Part shown: piece by piece, positions 33,001 through 45,010 of the stretch
Position numbering within the stretch: position 1 is the first letter of the stretch
How the letters are laid out: each line of letters opens with the position of its first letter
DNA from: Xestospongia bergquistia
Taxonomy: Eukaryota > Porifera > Demospongiae > Haplosclerida > Petrosiidae
DNA length: 64,000 nucleotides
NCBI GenBank assembly: GCA_963965975.1
Contig: OZ014417.1
Span: 6,243,821-6,307,820, forward strand
Reading direction: 5' to 3'
The notes under the pieces: model-generated
The model's input: only the letters and a program-made list of their open reading frames with translations
The model's database searches: none
What the model was told of the DNA's origin: nothing
Translations under genes and position numbers: made by a program

Positions 33001-33583
33001 TGATAGTTTGGGGAAGGACCATAGCCTGAACAACACTGCAGTTGATTACTATAAGTCATTGTGTATTGTGTCAGAGTACAAGTTCTATATTATAATATAA
33101 ATTTGTATTTGTTATGTTTGTATTGTTGTGTATGTATTTATTATGGAAAATAACTATAATCATAACATTTTTGTTGTCTTTAATGAAAGTTACATTATTA
33201 GTAATACTACCAAATATAGTTTGATTTTTTAACTCCATAATGACCAAATGTGGACCTAACATAAATACTTTGATTTTAGATTGTGTTATATTTTGTAATA
33301 TTATAAACAAATTATAATAGTTAATTGTAAAATAAATATTTAATAAAGGATATTGTACTAACCCATCTCTACAATTATCCAAACCCCAAAAGCTACATGA
33401 TCTGTAAGTAGCATGATATCCAACATATGATGTTATAGAAGACACAGATACATAGTATGAGCAAGATGATACAGCATAACAACTGTATATGATAAGACAG
33501 ATTACAATTGTACAGTCTCGCAATAAATCTTACCTATACATTAAAACTGTATAACAAAACAATACAATCAACAGCCTCAACAT
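30010..33583 (-). pseudogene. Gene C: broken EMI-FN3 receptor paralogue without EGF exons
   Basis: Minus-strand exons: 33534-33583 (MLRLLIVLFCYTVLMY signal peptide), 33363-33482 and 32981-33084 (EMI-like: YHATYRSCSFWGLDNC; MTYSNQLQCCSGYG), 32573-32857 (FN3-1, intact), 32234-32514 (FN3-2), FN3-3 remnants about 31,85x-32,18x, 31518-31805 (FN3-4), 31408-31469, 30905-31355 (TM), then tail exons 30725-30843, 30599-30673, 30442-30549, 30286-30393, 30173-30232, 30010-30124 (stop TGA). Lesions: FN3-2 is out of phase by net indels; FN3-3 exons lack AG acceptors; FN3-4 has an 8-nt loss giving a stop; the TM exon has 2-nt and 1-nt indels; the first tail exon is 1 nt short. There is no EGF array between EMI and FN3-1. 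The tail has a single proline-rich exon, plus a tyrosine-rich exon. A shorter spliced product cannot be excluded. Confidence 0.75.
30442..30549 (-). other. Tyrosine-rich tail exon of gene C
   Basis: A phase 2-2 exon of 108 bp (acceptor TTTCAAAG, donor GTAATA) encodes NTHDFSDMI, then three octads with tyrosine every eighth residue: YEEMDEMI, YEVINDMN, YDMIDIPQ, then YYE. YEEM fits the YxxM p85-SH2 ligand pattern, and YEVI and YDMI fit YxxI. It is absent from the matching introns of genes A (4122-4229) and B (24,792-24,898). Confidence 0.65.
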
Positions 33584-34414
33584 TTTAGAGTTTGAACATT
33601 GACTGTAACTTAAACATAATTCATTGTAAACTGATCAATTGATTAAATTATTCATTATAAAATGAAACATTTCCATATCAGGACTTCATGTAGGAATTTT
33701 GAAGAAGCTAGGTAAGCACATTATTTGTTTTGAATATTATCATATACTAACATCTACCTTAATTGAACTAAATTGTTACAAGTACATAGAAATTTTTGAA
33801 CTGATTAAATTAACGGTGGTGCATATAATATAATTATATAATAGCTTCTTCATATATTGAATTCACTATAGGAATGGATTAGTTGATCGAAATCAAACCT
33901 TGTATCATCATTTAAATTGCACATAATATGCCACCAAACGTTAAGATCATACTACTGACATTAGAAAAATGTACTCAAATATATGACTATACTATAGTAT
34001 ACACATATACTCTTCTTAAGAAGTCATTTGTTTAAATAAACTGCAGGCCTTTGCAGTTCAATAGTAATTAACAGAATATGTTTTTAATATAATTATTTTA
34101 ATGTATTTTGTAGGCAAGAATATAATCAAATTATAAGTGACCATGAGTCAGTTTAACAACCAATGTAATTTAACAATAACATAATTGTAGTAGTCAAGCA
34201 TTGACTGTATAGATCATGTCACTTGTTTTAAATCACTGTTAACATATTAATAGTTAGATAGCATCAATAACAGAAAGGAGACTATCTATATTCCTTAATT
34301 AACTTTATTGTTCAATAAGGAATCTATTATTTTATGATTGAGACTTTTGTGTGATGCTATGTATGCATGTTTGACTGTGTGTGTGTGTGTGTGTGTGTCC
34401 ATGTATGTTTGCAT

Positions 34415-34476
34415 ATAGATAGATGATAGATGGATGGATGGATAGATAAATAGGAGGTAGGTAGGTAGATAGATAG

Positions 34477-34529
<53 letters not shown>

Positions 34530-34670
34530 GGATGGATGGATGGATGGATGGATGGATGGATGGATGAATGGATGGATGGATGGATGGATGGATGGATGGA
34601 TGGATGGATGGATGGATGGATGGATGGATGGATGGATGGATGGATGGATGGATAGATAGATGGATGGATA
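34415..34670. repeat. GATA/GATG tetranucleotide microsatellite
   Basis: GATA tracts are followed by a long uninterrupted-looking GATG (ATGG) tract with one GAATG interruption. The open frame across it on the minus strand, reading IHPS repeats, is an artefact. Confidence 0.95.
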
Positions 34671-36862
34671 AGTTGATTAGTTTATTTAAGCAATATATGG
34701 TTATACAGGTTGCATATACATAACAAATTAATGCAATAAAATATACAAACATTACTTGGTGATGTAGTAAATGTACTATAGAATTAATTATCTGTGTACA
34801 TAATTGTTAGTACTACAATGATGAGTTGATGGACCAGAACTGTCCTATGAATTCTTGCATGCACTTTAATGAATTTAGTAGGGACCCATGCAACCAATAT
34901 TTATACAAATTGGTTAAAGCAACATTAAAAAATAGGTAAAGAAAGTAAGAGTTGATCATTATTATTATTACTATTTTGCATAAAATATAAGTTAAATTTC
35001 TACTGATGATCATACAGTCTTTAGTAGTATGCAACTGACAGCCATATTGATATAAAAGACAAAATCAAGTAGTGTTTTATAAAGTTAGAAGATATTTTAT
35101 TGCATGGATACATAAGATAACAGTGGTATTATAATAGCAAACTTTTAACTATTAGGGTTATCACTATATCTATGTATTTTAAGATTTCAATATTAAATTT
35201 TATTTAATTTATTCATTTAAGTTCAATTTGCTGACAGGCATGTGTGATGTATAACTTTGCAAAAACATTTCCATTGTTTGGATTAATAAATTTATAATAT
35301 AACAGACCTCCTCTGAGATGGCACAGTGTCTACTTTGAATTCAAACTGGAATCTCCATCATGTTTAGATAAACTCAGACTACCATAGACACAGCCTTTCC
35401 ATGTAAAGAGTAGAGGTGGTATGTGTCTGCATTATAAAGCAGTTGTCACAATTGGTTCAAGAAGAGGGGTGATCTTTGTCACTGACTAAGCTTTTTTTCA
35501 TTTTACTGAGGTTTGTGCCACTGACAAGAGATTTTATTGGCTTATTTTTGCACCCTTTTCAATTTTGCCATTTGTACTACATAAGTGACAGTCTACCAGA
35601 TGGAAACAGCAACTGTTTTAATAGGCTAATGATTTGTTCCACACATGTACCATGATGTAGGTTTCAACTTTGGGGGATGCAATTGTTGTAATGCTTGACA
35701 CACAGATGGGTTAGTCCTGAGATCATGCACATCTTTAGCTAAAGTTTCTATACCCTAAAATGAAATTCAACATTGCCAAAACAGATAAAAACATTATTTT
35801 AATTAAACAGATTGTTTAAAAGTTCATGCTCTTTCTGTGTTAGGGGCAATATTTATACAACTAGATTTGTACATGCATGTAGTCAATCGATTGAGTTCAT
35901 TTGGAATAGTCAAATTGCTTTACAGGGGAGTGGCACATACATTGCTATAGTTGCTGTTGTTAAAATGCTGAGAGAAAAGGTCGGATTACACAAATGCAAT
36001 GCTTTGAAAAGTATTTGAAGGAAGTATTCATCAACTGTCCTCTATATAGTTGGTACCCTTCTTTATTGTGAATAAAAGAAGGGTCTAGACAAATTTGATA
36101 ATTAGTTGGTTGTGTTGACTAGTTCAAATAATATCTCATGTCATGCAAACCTAAAGCTACAGCTGGTTTCTGCATGACACCATTCAAAAGCTGTGAGACT
36201 CACATGTCTACTTATCTAGGATTAGCTATCAATGCATCTAAAATCACTACTCTGATATTGCAACAGTTAATAGTTACGCATTAGGTTATTTCAAACAACA
36301 TGTTTCATAGCCACAACATGGATACTAGTAGAACAATTGATAATATAGATTTATATAGATTTGAAGAGAATTACGGTGTTTTTCCACCTGCTGTCAAACT
36401 GTCTAAGGTAGAGCTAGTATATAGCTAAACTGGCAGAAACTAGAATAGAACAATGAAGTAAGCGTTGCTTCCATAAACTATGAATATGCTTTTTAAGGTT
36501 TTGTTGTGATAATTACTGATGTTTAACACATGGCAACTAGACAACAATTGTGACATACATTGTCAAAAAATTATGTGATTATCTATAACTTATAATAACT
36601 GACTGTAATGGGTGGCTTACAAAACAATCATGTATCAAGAGTAACTACTTCCACAAATATTATCTTATATATTATATAAAACTATACACATCATTACTTG
36701 AAGTTATGAAGACAAAACTCTAGTTAGACCTTCATCTTTGCTGACATGCAAAAAAGGTCAGGTCAGAACTTCATTAATTATGATAAGCAGAGACAAAGAA
36801 GCCATACCCTACATGAATAACAAACTTGTGTTTGTTTGAAAAGCCTGTAGTCACAGATTCAA

Positions 36863-36864
<2 letters not shown>

Positions 36865-36893
<29 letters not shown>
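36865..36893. repeat. AC dinucleotide microsatellite
   Basis: About fourteen AC units, followed by a short AT run. Confidence 0.95.
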
Positions 36894-36898
<5 letters not shown>

Positions 36899-38460
36899 AT
36901 ATATATATCATGAGTATGATAGTCCAGATAAGGTAAAGGTCTAAGGAATAAAGTTCATCAATGATGTAATTCCTATACTAGTTACATCTAGAAATTGCTG
37001 ACATCTAACACATCAAAAAGTTCAATGGGCTGTTACAAGTAAGCAGAAAATATATCTCTTCCATCCACCATTTATAAATTTTCAATAAAGCAATCAACTT
37101 TAGATTACATAGACAGATAGCTGACTCTGTTCATTCCTTTAGCTACCAATATTAATGTGATTGGTGAAAGCTAGTCAAGTGATATGCCAATAAACTCTAA
37201 AGTAGGTTAAATAATCATTCAATTTGTAAAGGTTCTAATGTTATTATGAAAAGTAAGGAAATACATTTTAGTGAGTAGTTATTGGAAATCCTCTTAACAA
37301 AGTCAATGTGAAAGAGTAAGAATTTTCTGTTCCTTTAATTTCAATTGTTTCTGTTATTACCTTTCAAAAATTTAAACTGTGAGAAAAAATAGTGTGTACA
37401 TTTGGAGTATATTTTAGAGTACTTATAATCTCAATTATGTGAACATTAAGTTCATATATTTACATGTGTGATTTATTATTTGAGTGAGGTTCGTTATCAG
37501 TTGTCGCTAGATCAGGAACTGCTTGAATAACATGGGATTTCTTTAAGTAAAATTCCTATTCATTTTATGTTATATGAGTAACATAGGATTTCTTTATATG
37601 AAGAATAAACTTATTCTAAAGAGATCACTGATAATAAGATTCTCTACTATGCTAATACAAAGAAAGTAATTAAATTGTTCATGAGTTTCTACAGTATATA
37701 ATTGCATAGATACAGTACATGTATGTTGTCATTAAAGACAACTAATAGAATTATTTTGCAGTCATTGTAATTATTTGATTAATTTAATATTGTAGCAGAA
37801 ACAAGCAGCATTTTATTTGTATTAAGCATATATATAAGGCATAATTATGTATTTATTATTATTGTATTTTATAACGTACTTTTGTGCATTATTATCACTT
37901 CCTCTTTTAAAGGCCAAGTCTTTCAGTCTTGTTAGTAAGATTGATAACAAATTTTGTCATGAAAATATTGTCATATCCAATAGTAAGTGAAAACATTCAC
38001 AATGCATAAAGACATGTTATATATACTAATATATTATTCTTACATACACTATTACAGAGTCTGATGTAGTTTATTTATTAGAGAAACTTTATAATAATTA
38101 ATATTATAGAGAGGCGTGGTTTTAATTTAGTACTATGTTTCACTGTGAATTTATTATTTAAAATTAACTTTTAGTTATATAAGAGGAATAGATAAATAGA
38201 TAGACACTACAGCCAAATATACAGATAACTGTATTTAACTCTCAATTTGTATGATAATAGCAGACAAATACATTGATAATGAAGACTCAGCTCATTTGGC
38301 TCCTCACTTTCTTTTACTACCAAATTCCATTTTGGCATAAGAGTTACAAGTACCAGTTGCAAGCACAAGCAAATAGTGACTTCGTTAAATTTAAATCAGG
38401 AGACAGGTGAGGCAGATAAGCTAAGTTGATTATACATTTAATAAAAGGTAACATACTAAC

Positions 38461-38671
38461 CCATTTTGGCATCCCCACCAGCCACAAGAGGTGTAAGTAG
38501 CACAATATGCACGATATGATGCTTTTAAAGACACAGATACATAGTTTGAGCAAGATGCTATAGTATGACAACTGTATATGATAAGACAGATTATGATAAT
38601 ATAGTGTCACAATAAAGTTTACCTATCCATCAAACTATATAACATAACAAGACAATCAAGAGCTTCACCAT
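38461..38671 (-). pseudogene. Gene D: orphan first two exons of the receptor family
   Basis: Minus strand. Exon 1, 38,623-38,671, starts MVKLLIVLLCYIV and is 49 bp instead of the 50 bp in B and C; the lost T brings TGA into frame. Exon 2, 38,461-38,571, encodes HTIASCSNYVSVSLKASYRA, then YCATYTSCGWWGCQNG, an EMI-like first half, ending at donor GTTAGT as in B and C. Upstream CTCTAAAATG matches B and C. No third exon was recognised downstream on the minus strand, so it is a truncated duplicate. Confidence 0.75.
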
Positions 38672-41315
38672 TTTAGAGTTTGAACACTAACTGTAACTTA
38701 AATATAATTTACTGAAAAACTAAATAAATTGATTAAATTAATGCATTTAGCATAATACAATATAGTAAACATAATCCTGCTTTGATTGTAAATCTAATAT
38801 GGGATTGACTGTTTATGTATCTAATATTAGAACTTATATAATAATATCATTGTCAACGTTAGTTAAGAATAAATACTAGCTGGTCAGTACTATTACTATG
38901 GATTCAAACTGTTAAATAGATTTTATAGTCACTTAGGCTGCATGTATGATGTATAATTTTGTTTTGATTAGTAATTACTATTAATAGCACTTAATACGTA
39001 GATAAATTATGCACATATGACTAAGCAGTGATTGATGAGATATATAGTTATACTTTAACTTATCACAACCATTCAGTAATTTGGAAGGAGTATAAAACAT
39101 TACAAAGTCTTCATCATTATGACCTTATGAAAAGCATATATTCACAGTAGAGCATCCATACAGTACAGTACTTAGAGGAGTACCTTTTAAAATATAAGCA
39201 CACCGTATATCACCTATATACAATACTGCACTGTTTAATTAATAATTCCATTATTGTCTATGATGTTCATTTTCATAGTGACAAACAGTGTCAGTTATAA
39301 TAAAACTTGCAACTGAAGTGATAATAAATGAATCAGTTTAAAAAATCTATTTATCAGTGATACATCCTGTATTGTCATGCCACAATATGGTACATTGCAC
39401 TATATACCCTTAGAAGTATTTTGTCACCTGATCAGTTTACATAATTAAATGCACAGGAAAGACCTATCGTATATTCTATAGCGAACAGCCCTTGATAGTA
39501 GTACTACAGATTACATAATGACAGACCTTGCTTAACTATAATGTTTGTTGCTTAGCAATAAACTCAGGATGCCACTCTTACTCAGTATATTGTAGAAATA
39601 GCCACTGAGCAATACTTATTTGTATACAGCATTTTGTATTGTATTCTATGTAACACATACTTAATAATAAAATTATTATGCCAAAAATCAAGACTACCTT
39701 TGTTATGCATGATTGTAGTCAGCACTTCAAGAGTAAAACTTATAGAAATTAACAATGAACTAACTTAAGATATGAATTTACATCCTATATGAGTGTTGAT
39801 GTTAGTGGGAGATTTGAGTATCAGGTACTAAGATAAATGAGTGTATGAATTTTCACTATGTGCTAACGTATGAAAAAAACTGAAAAATATAGATCTAACA
39901 ACTTACAGCTGCTAGAGTGAAAGCACTGATCATCTACTTCACACAATTCACTGACAGCAGAATGTGATAGCTAATACTCTTTTTCTTAACAAAGAAGCAA
40001 GTAAATATCTAGTTTATATGTCAAATGCATCTTAGTACAGACATATTGTCTCAAATAATCAAGATTATATTCATAAATTCAAAAGAACTGCTTGTTTGTT
40101 GAATTAATGTTCATAAGTATTATAACTTTCATTATCACATCCTTCAGTTTTGTATTTCAGCTATCTAAAATTGTTAATAAAGTAAATATACTAAAAAGCT
40201 GTAATGCATGTTTTCCGTACTTTCAATTACAGGATATAACTAGACTAAATCCAAATGACCAATCTAATTCTTTACAATCTAAGGTTATATGATATGCATC
40301 AACACTACTGAATGCTGTACCTTACTGATGAATAGATATTGCTATCTCAGATATAACTGTTTATGTTTTGATTTTTATAACATTAATTATAGTTTTTATA
40401 AATACCAAAAGACATATGGATTTTCTGATAAAGCCACTTTGTTGATTTTTAAGATTTTATCAAAACCTCATAAGTTTCTAATATATAATTCGTAAGATAT
40501 TGTGCTATGTTGATATTCTGGGAAGGAACTGTCTTGAAACAATCTGTACAGAATATATAAATGTCTTATCTTATAATTCTAATATAATGTTTATACAAAT
40601 AAACATTCATATGAACTGTCACTATTGTATTTAATATCTACTGACCATTTCAAGTTACTTCAGTATTTTGTAATTTCTCGACACTGTTGAATTTAATCTC
40701 TACTAATGGTAGTGCTACTAATGTACCTCTTAAAAATAACGGTAAGTGATTGACATATAGTGACTGAATAACACCATATATTGTGGACCTACAAGTACAA
40801 ATACCATTCACTATAATAGCTAATAAAATAGTTACAAGATTAGTCTACAGAAGTTATGTCATAATTACAGTAACTTTATTTATGGTTGCTACAATTGTTA
40901 TGAGTTACTAGTAGACTCCTCATTGTTTAGTTGATATGTTTTGAAGGTTTTCTTCTATAACATTACTATTAAATATAAAGTTATGATAACTAATAGATTC
41001 TATAGAAAACATTTTTTACATTTATACATTTATACGTTTATTTACAATTTTGTTACCTGCATGGAATAGTTCATTTACATCAGTTTTATGTCAAACTATA
41101 AGAATTATTCTGGTATTCAGAAGGAGTGATGCCAGCTTGTAGTATTTTAGGTTTATAAAAGATACATTAATACAACTTAGCTTACCTGATTTTTCATTAA
41201 TTTGACATTAATTCTTTAGTAATCGTTTGATCTTTCAATATTGAATCTTCTGTCATTATGAGCTGGTGCAATATCTATTATATAACATCAGTTATACACA
41301 GTATCTACAGTGGAT
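38672..41315. other. Intergenic, no supported gene
   Basis: AT-rich. Short open frames at 40,092-40,495 show no recognisable motifs. A stretch ending in donor-like GGTAAGTG at about 40,740 (STLLNLISTNGSATNVPLKN) could be an exon relic but has no support. Confidence 0.4.
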
Positions 41316-41978
41316 ATGTTACTGCTTCTAGTGTTATGTCTCTGCAATTCCAAATGGAGTGAGTACCTTGTCCTCACACTCACCTACCTTGTCACAACTT
41401 CTCCCACTATATTGCTCATTATGCATCTTACTTCATTAATGACACAATCTTCTACTTCCTAGAGGGAAGTCATATTCTACAAGGTGTATTAGGGATCAGT
41501 GATGTAAGTATCATAACTCTACAGAGACTGGGTCATATAGAACAATGCTTTCATGAGACAATTATATGCAATATAGCTCAGTGATAAGATGTGGGGATTA
41601 CAACAGAGGTGGTATATAATTTACTGATACCACAAATGTTACATTGAAATCATTAAAAATAGCAAACTATGAATTTAATTTGAATGCAAATTTTAGTGAT
41701 AGCTTAGTCTTTGTGGACATAAATAATGTCACATTGGAATGGGTATCAGTCCAGAATGTTTCTGGTAATGGATCCATTCCTTACAATGCTTTTGATGTGT
41801 TAATCACCAATTCCACATTTACTAATAACGGAATTCTTAAGCAGCCAATGCAATAATTTCCTATGATGACCAGCTTAAAAGATTGTCCAGAGTTAATACT
41901 GTAAAATCAAATTTTACACTTGGCTTAGGATGTGGCAAGGCTTTGGCGTATGTTAATGATAATGAAATTGAAGTTGAG
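41316..41978 (+). pseudogene. Secreted parallel beta-helix protein relic
   Basis: It starts MLLLLVLCLCNSKWSEYL (signal peptide). After one frameshift it reads CHNFSHYIAHYASYFINDTI, then FYFLEGSHILQGVLGISDVS and IITLQRLG. After further frame changes come NVTLKSLKIANYEFNLNANF, NNVTLEWVSVQNVSGNG and FDVLITNSTFTNNG (41,641-41,853), then NAIISYDDQ and NFTLGLGCGKALAYVNDN. The repeated hydrophobic-x-hydrophobic-x-N rungs (VTLEWVSVQN, VLITNSTFTNN) are typical of right-handed parallel beta-helix (pectin-lyase-like) proteins. At least three frame breaks make it a relic. It ends at a donor-like GAG/GTAATG. Confidence 0.55.
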
Positions 41979-42799
41979 GTAATGTTAATGTTACCAAGAC
42001 AACAGTTATCTGATGAATTAGTTTAGCATAACATTTTGATGTCCTCTATATATTTCCAATTAAGGTATGAATGGATTATTGGATAGAGAGATCAACTTGT
42101 TTCGTAAAAGAATTTCTCAATAGATTATTTTGTCAGTCATAATATATCTGATAAGGAAGTTAGTGTGGGTGATTGATTTCTACATCTCTTTTATGTTCAT
42201 TGGGAGTTACATTAAAATAGAAGTTAAAATGAAGTATGCGTTAAAAAAAAAAACAAAATATCTCTTATACAGACACTGTTAACTATGATACTATATAGTA
42301 TAGAGATTTTCTCAATTCTGATATTAGATATTAATCTATTTGTAAGTTTAGTTTGTGTCATTTAGTATACAAAGCCATTATTATAAATGAAGTCATTGAT
42401 TTCTTTGTTAAATATTACAGTACAATAAAAGCATGTCAAATATTATTATTGTCTGATGATGAAACAATTGTATGTTCTATAATTTGTTACTATGTATTAT
42501 TATGTAATGTAGGAGATAACATTTCTTATTAATAGTGGCTATCAGTCTTATTGTGATCAGTTATCCTCTTAATAATATAAATTAATTTGTGCCAGTAATT
42601 ATTAGAAGATGGTTTGTATAAAATATGTATTACTATGTGATTTTGCTCTTGGCGCTATTTGACATAATTTTAATGATTTTTGTTTATTACTTTCAATTTG
42701 CAAATTGTTTTTATGTTATTATTTTATTATCAATGAACTTATTAGTTACTCTAACCACTTTAAAATTGTGAGGCTATAATAAATTGGTATGTGTTATAT
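41979..42799. other. Intergenic, nothing recognised
   Basis: AT-rich, with one A-run near 42,243-42,254. No motifs seen. Confidence 0.4.
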
Positions 42800-43472
42800 A
42801 GAAGTGCAAAACGAACACTTTCACAGGTTTTGTGACTACTGAGAATGAGTGATTTGTATTTATATATAATATATATTGTTGAAAATTCACTTAGACTACT
42901 GTGTGTCACCTTGATATCTACAATAAACTTCTAATATGAAATGTAACTCCTGTATTTTCTTTTCCTTATAAAATAATAGTATACATATGCTTGGATATCA
43001 GTGATCACTATTTAATAACAAGTAAGTAATATTAATTTGTAGCTTTCATGGATTACTATGGAATCTAAAATTCATATCAATTACTCATTGCACTGCAAAA
43101 TTAATTTTTATTTTATTTTAAAAATCAATTTATACTTTTATGTGTGGATTGCTATGGAATCTAGAATTCCTGTGAATTAGTCACTGCACTGTGAAATTAA
43201 ATTCCTTATTTTAAATATAATTTTATACTTCGTATGGGTGGATTACTATAGAATCTAGAATTCTAGTTGTAAATTACTCACCAGTAATATATATCAAGCA
43301 AAACAATGAAGTGATCAATAAAACCTTAGTATGAAGGTCTTGCTCTAGTAACTCCACACTCACTATCATGTATTAATTCACTTTAAAAGATAATTAAATC
43401 CAAAACTGCATAAAGACTATATATATCTGGACTATCTGTATATATCTACATCTCAACAAACAAAATCTATCA

Positions 43473-43528
<56 letters not shown>

Positions 43529-43546
43529 ATCTCTCTCTCTCTCTTT
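43473..43546. repeat. CT microsatellite in unit 0
   Basis: A mostly pure CT tract with a few T or A interruptions. Equivalent tracts are at 47,699-47,782, 54,225-54,308 and 60,751-60,836. Confidence 0.95.
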
Positions 43547-44759
43547 CACTTTATTGTTTTGCTTGCTATATATTACTATAAAATATTGATCATTTTAACA
43601 ATAAATTACTAATTTATATTGATGGATTACTAATGAATCCACAATTCATGTCAATTATTTACTGTATTATTTATTGCTTAGTAATAGTATATCATACCTA
43701 CGAAGTAATTTATGGTGAGTAATTTACAACATCAATTCTAGATTCCATAGTAATCCACCCATATGAACTATAAATTGATTTTTAAAATAAATAATTAAAT
43801 TTCAGAGTCCAGCGAGTAATTCACATAAATTCTAGATTCCATACTAATCCACCCATATAAAGTAAAATTGATAATTAAAATAAGGAATCTAATTTTACAG
43901 TGCAGTGAGTAATTCATATGAATTCTAGATTCCATAGTATTCCATCCATATATATAAATTGATACTTAAAATAAGGAATTTAATTTCACAGTGCAGTGAC
44001 TAATTCACAGGAATTCTAGATTCAGTAACAAACCACACATAAAAGTATAAATTGATTTTTAAAATAAAATAAAAATAAATTTTGCAGTGCAGTGAGTAAT
44101 TGATATGAATTCTAGATTCCATAGTAATCCATGAAAGCTACAAATTAATATTGCTTACTTGTTATTAAATAGTGATCACTGATATCCAAATATATGTATG
44201 CTATTATTTTATAAGGAAAAGAGAATACATGAGTTACTTTTCATATTAGAAGTCTATTGTAGATACTGAGGTGACAAATGTAGCTACTATGGAATTACTG
44301 TATTCTCTGAAAATAGAGCAAAATTACAAAAGGGACAGAAAGTGAGAGAGAGAGAGTGATAGTGTTTGTTTGTTGAGATGTAGATATATAGAGATAGTCC
44401 AGAACATTTTAAAATGAACTGTAGTTTCACTCACATCACTAGTAGTCATAATGCCTTTCTTATCTTTCTAGATCTTGCATATAACCATTTCTTTGAATAA
44501 AGACACCCAACAAATACCAAGACTGTCTGTAAAAAAACATTATAGCATGAGAAAAATAATCAAATACAAATCTGACAAGTCTTTTATTACAACTTTACAA
44601 TTCTTACTTACCTTATAAATAATTTGGTCCATAAACTTTTTTGTAAAACCATTGATGTTTAAATGAACTTCATTATTCATTTTTATTCATTAACTTGGGT
44701 ACTATAAATATTCTTATCTTGGTATATAATAACAATAGTTTAGAACTCCTGTTATGTTG

Positions 44760-45010
44760 TATACTGATCATTTGGCTCAAAAGACAATGTTTAATGAAAA
44801 GAATATCCTTCTTCAGGTTTCAGGATGATACAACATAGAACCAGCTTCATATGAGTATACTATAACCTTTTGCCCAACACACAAGCACATTAAGGCAGGT
44901 GCTATAAGTCATTTACATTTGTTTGAAAACCTGATAACATCTAAATTCTTACAGAACTCATTGTCCTAATAAAAACTTTACAAATATATACCTGTACCAT
45001 CACTTGACTT
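44760..45010 (+). pseudogene. Gypsy RNase H tail relic, unit 0
   Basis: Matches the relic at 50,325-50,585 with point changes, including FCPTHKHIKAG in place of FCPTHKHIKAD. Inactive. Confidence 0.6.

Larger units (their letters stand above)
33584..38460. other. Intergenic between C and D with microsatellites
   Basis: No supported gene. It holds GT (34,375-34,398), GATA/GATG (34,415-34,670) and AC (36,865-36,893) microsatellites and a hairpin at 36,057-36,083 (CCCTTCTTTATT, loop GTG, AATAAAAGAAGGG). A minus-strand open stretch about 35,640-35,763 after an acceptor-like CATTTTAG encodes GIETLAKDVHDLRTNPSVCQ, then ALQQLHPPKLKPTSWYMCGT; it is of unknown family and may be an exon relic. Confidence 0.4.

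Noticed and set aside
34357-34752. 131-codon minus-strand frame rich in Ile-His-Pro-Ser
   Set aside because: It is the translation of a GATG/GATA microsatellite with no flanking gene structure.
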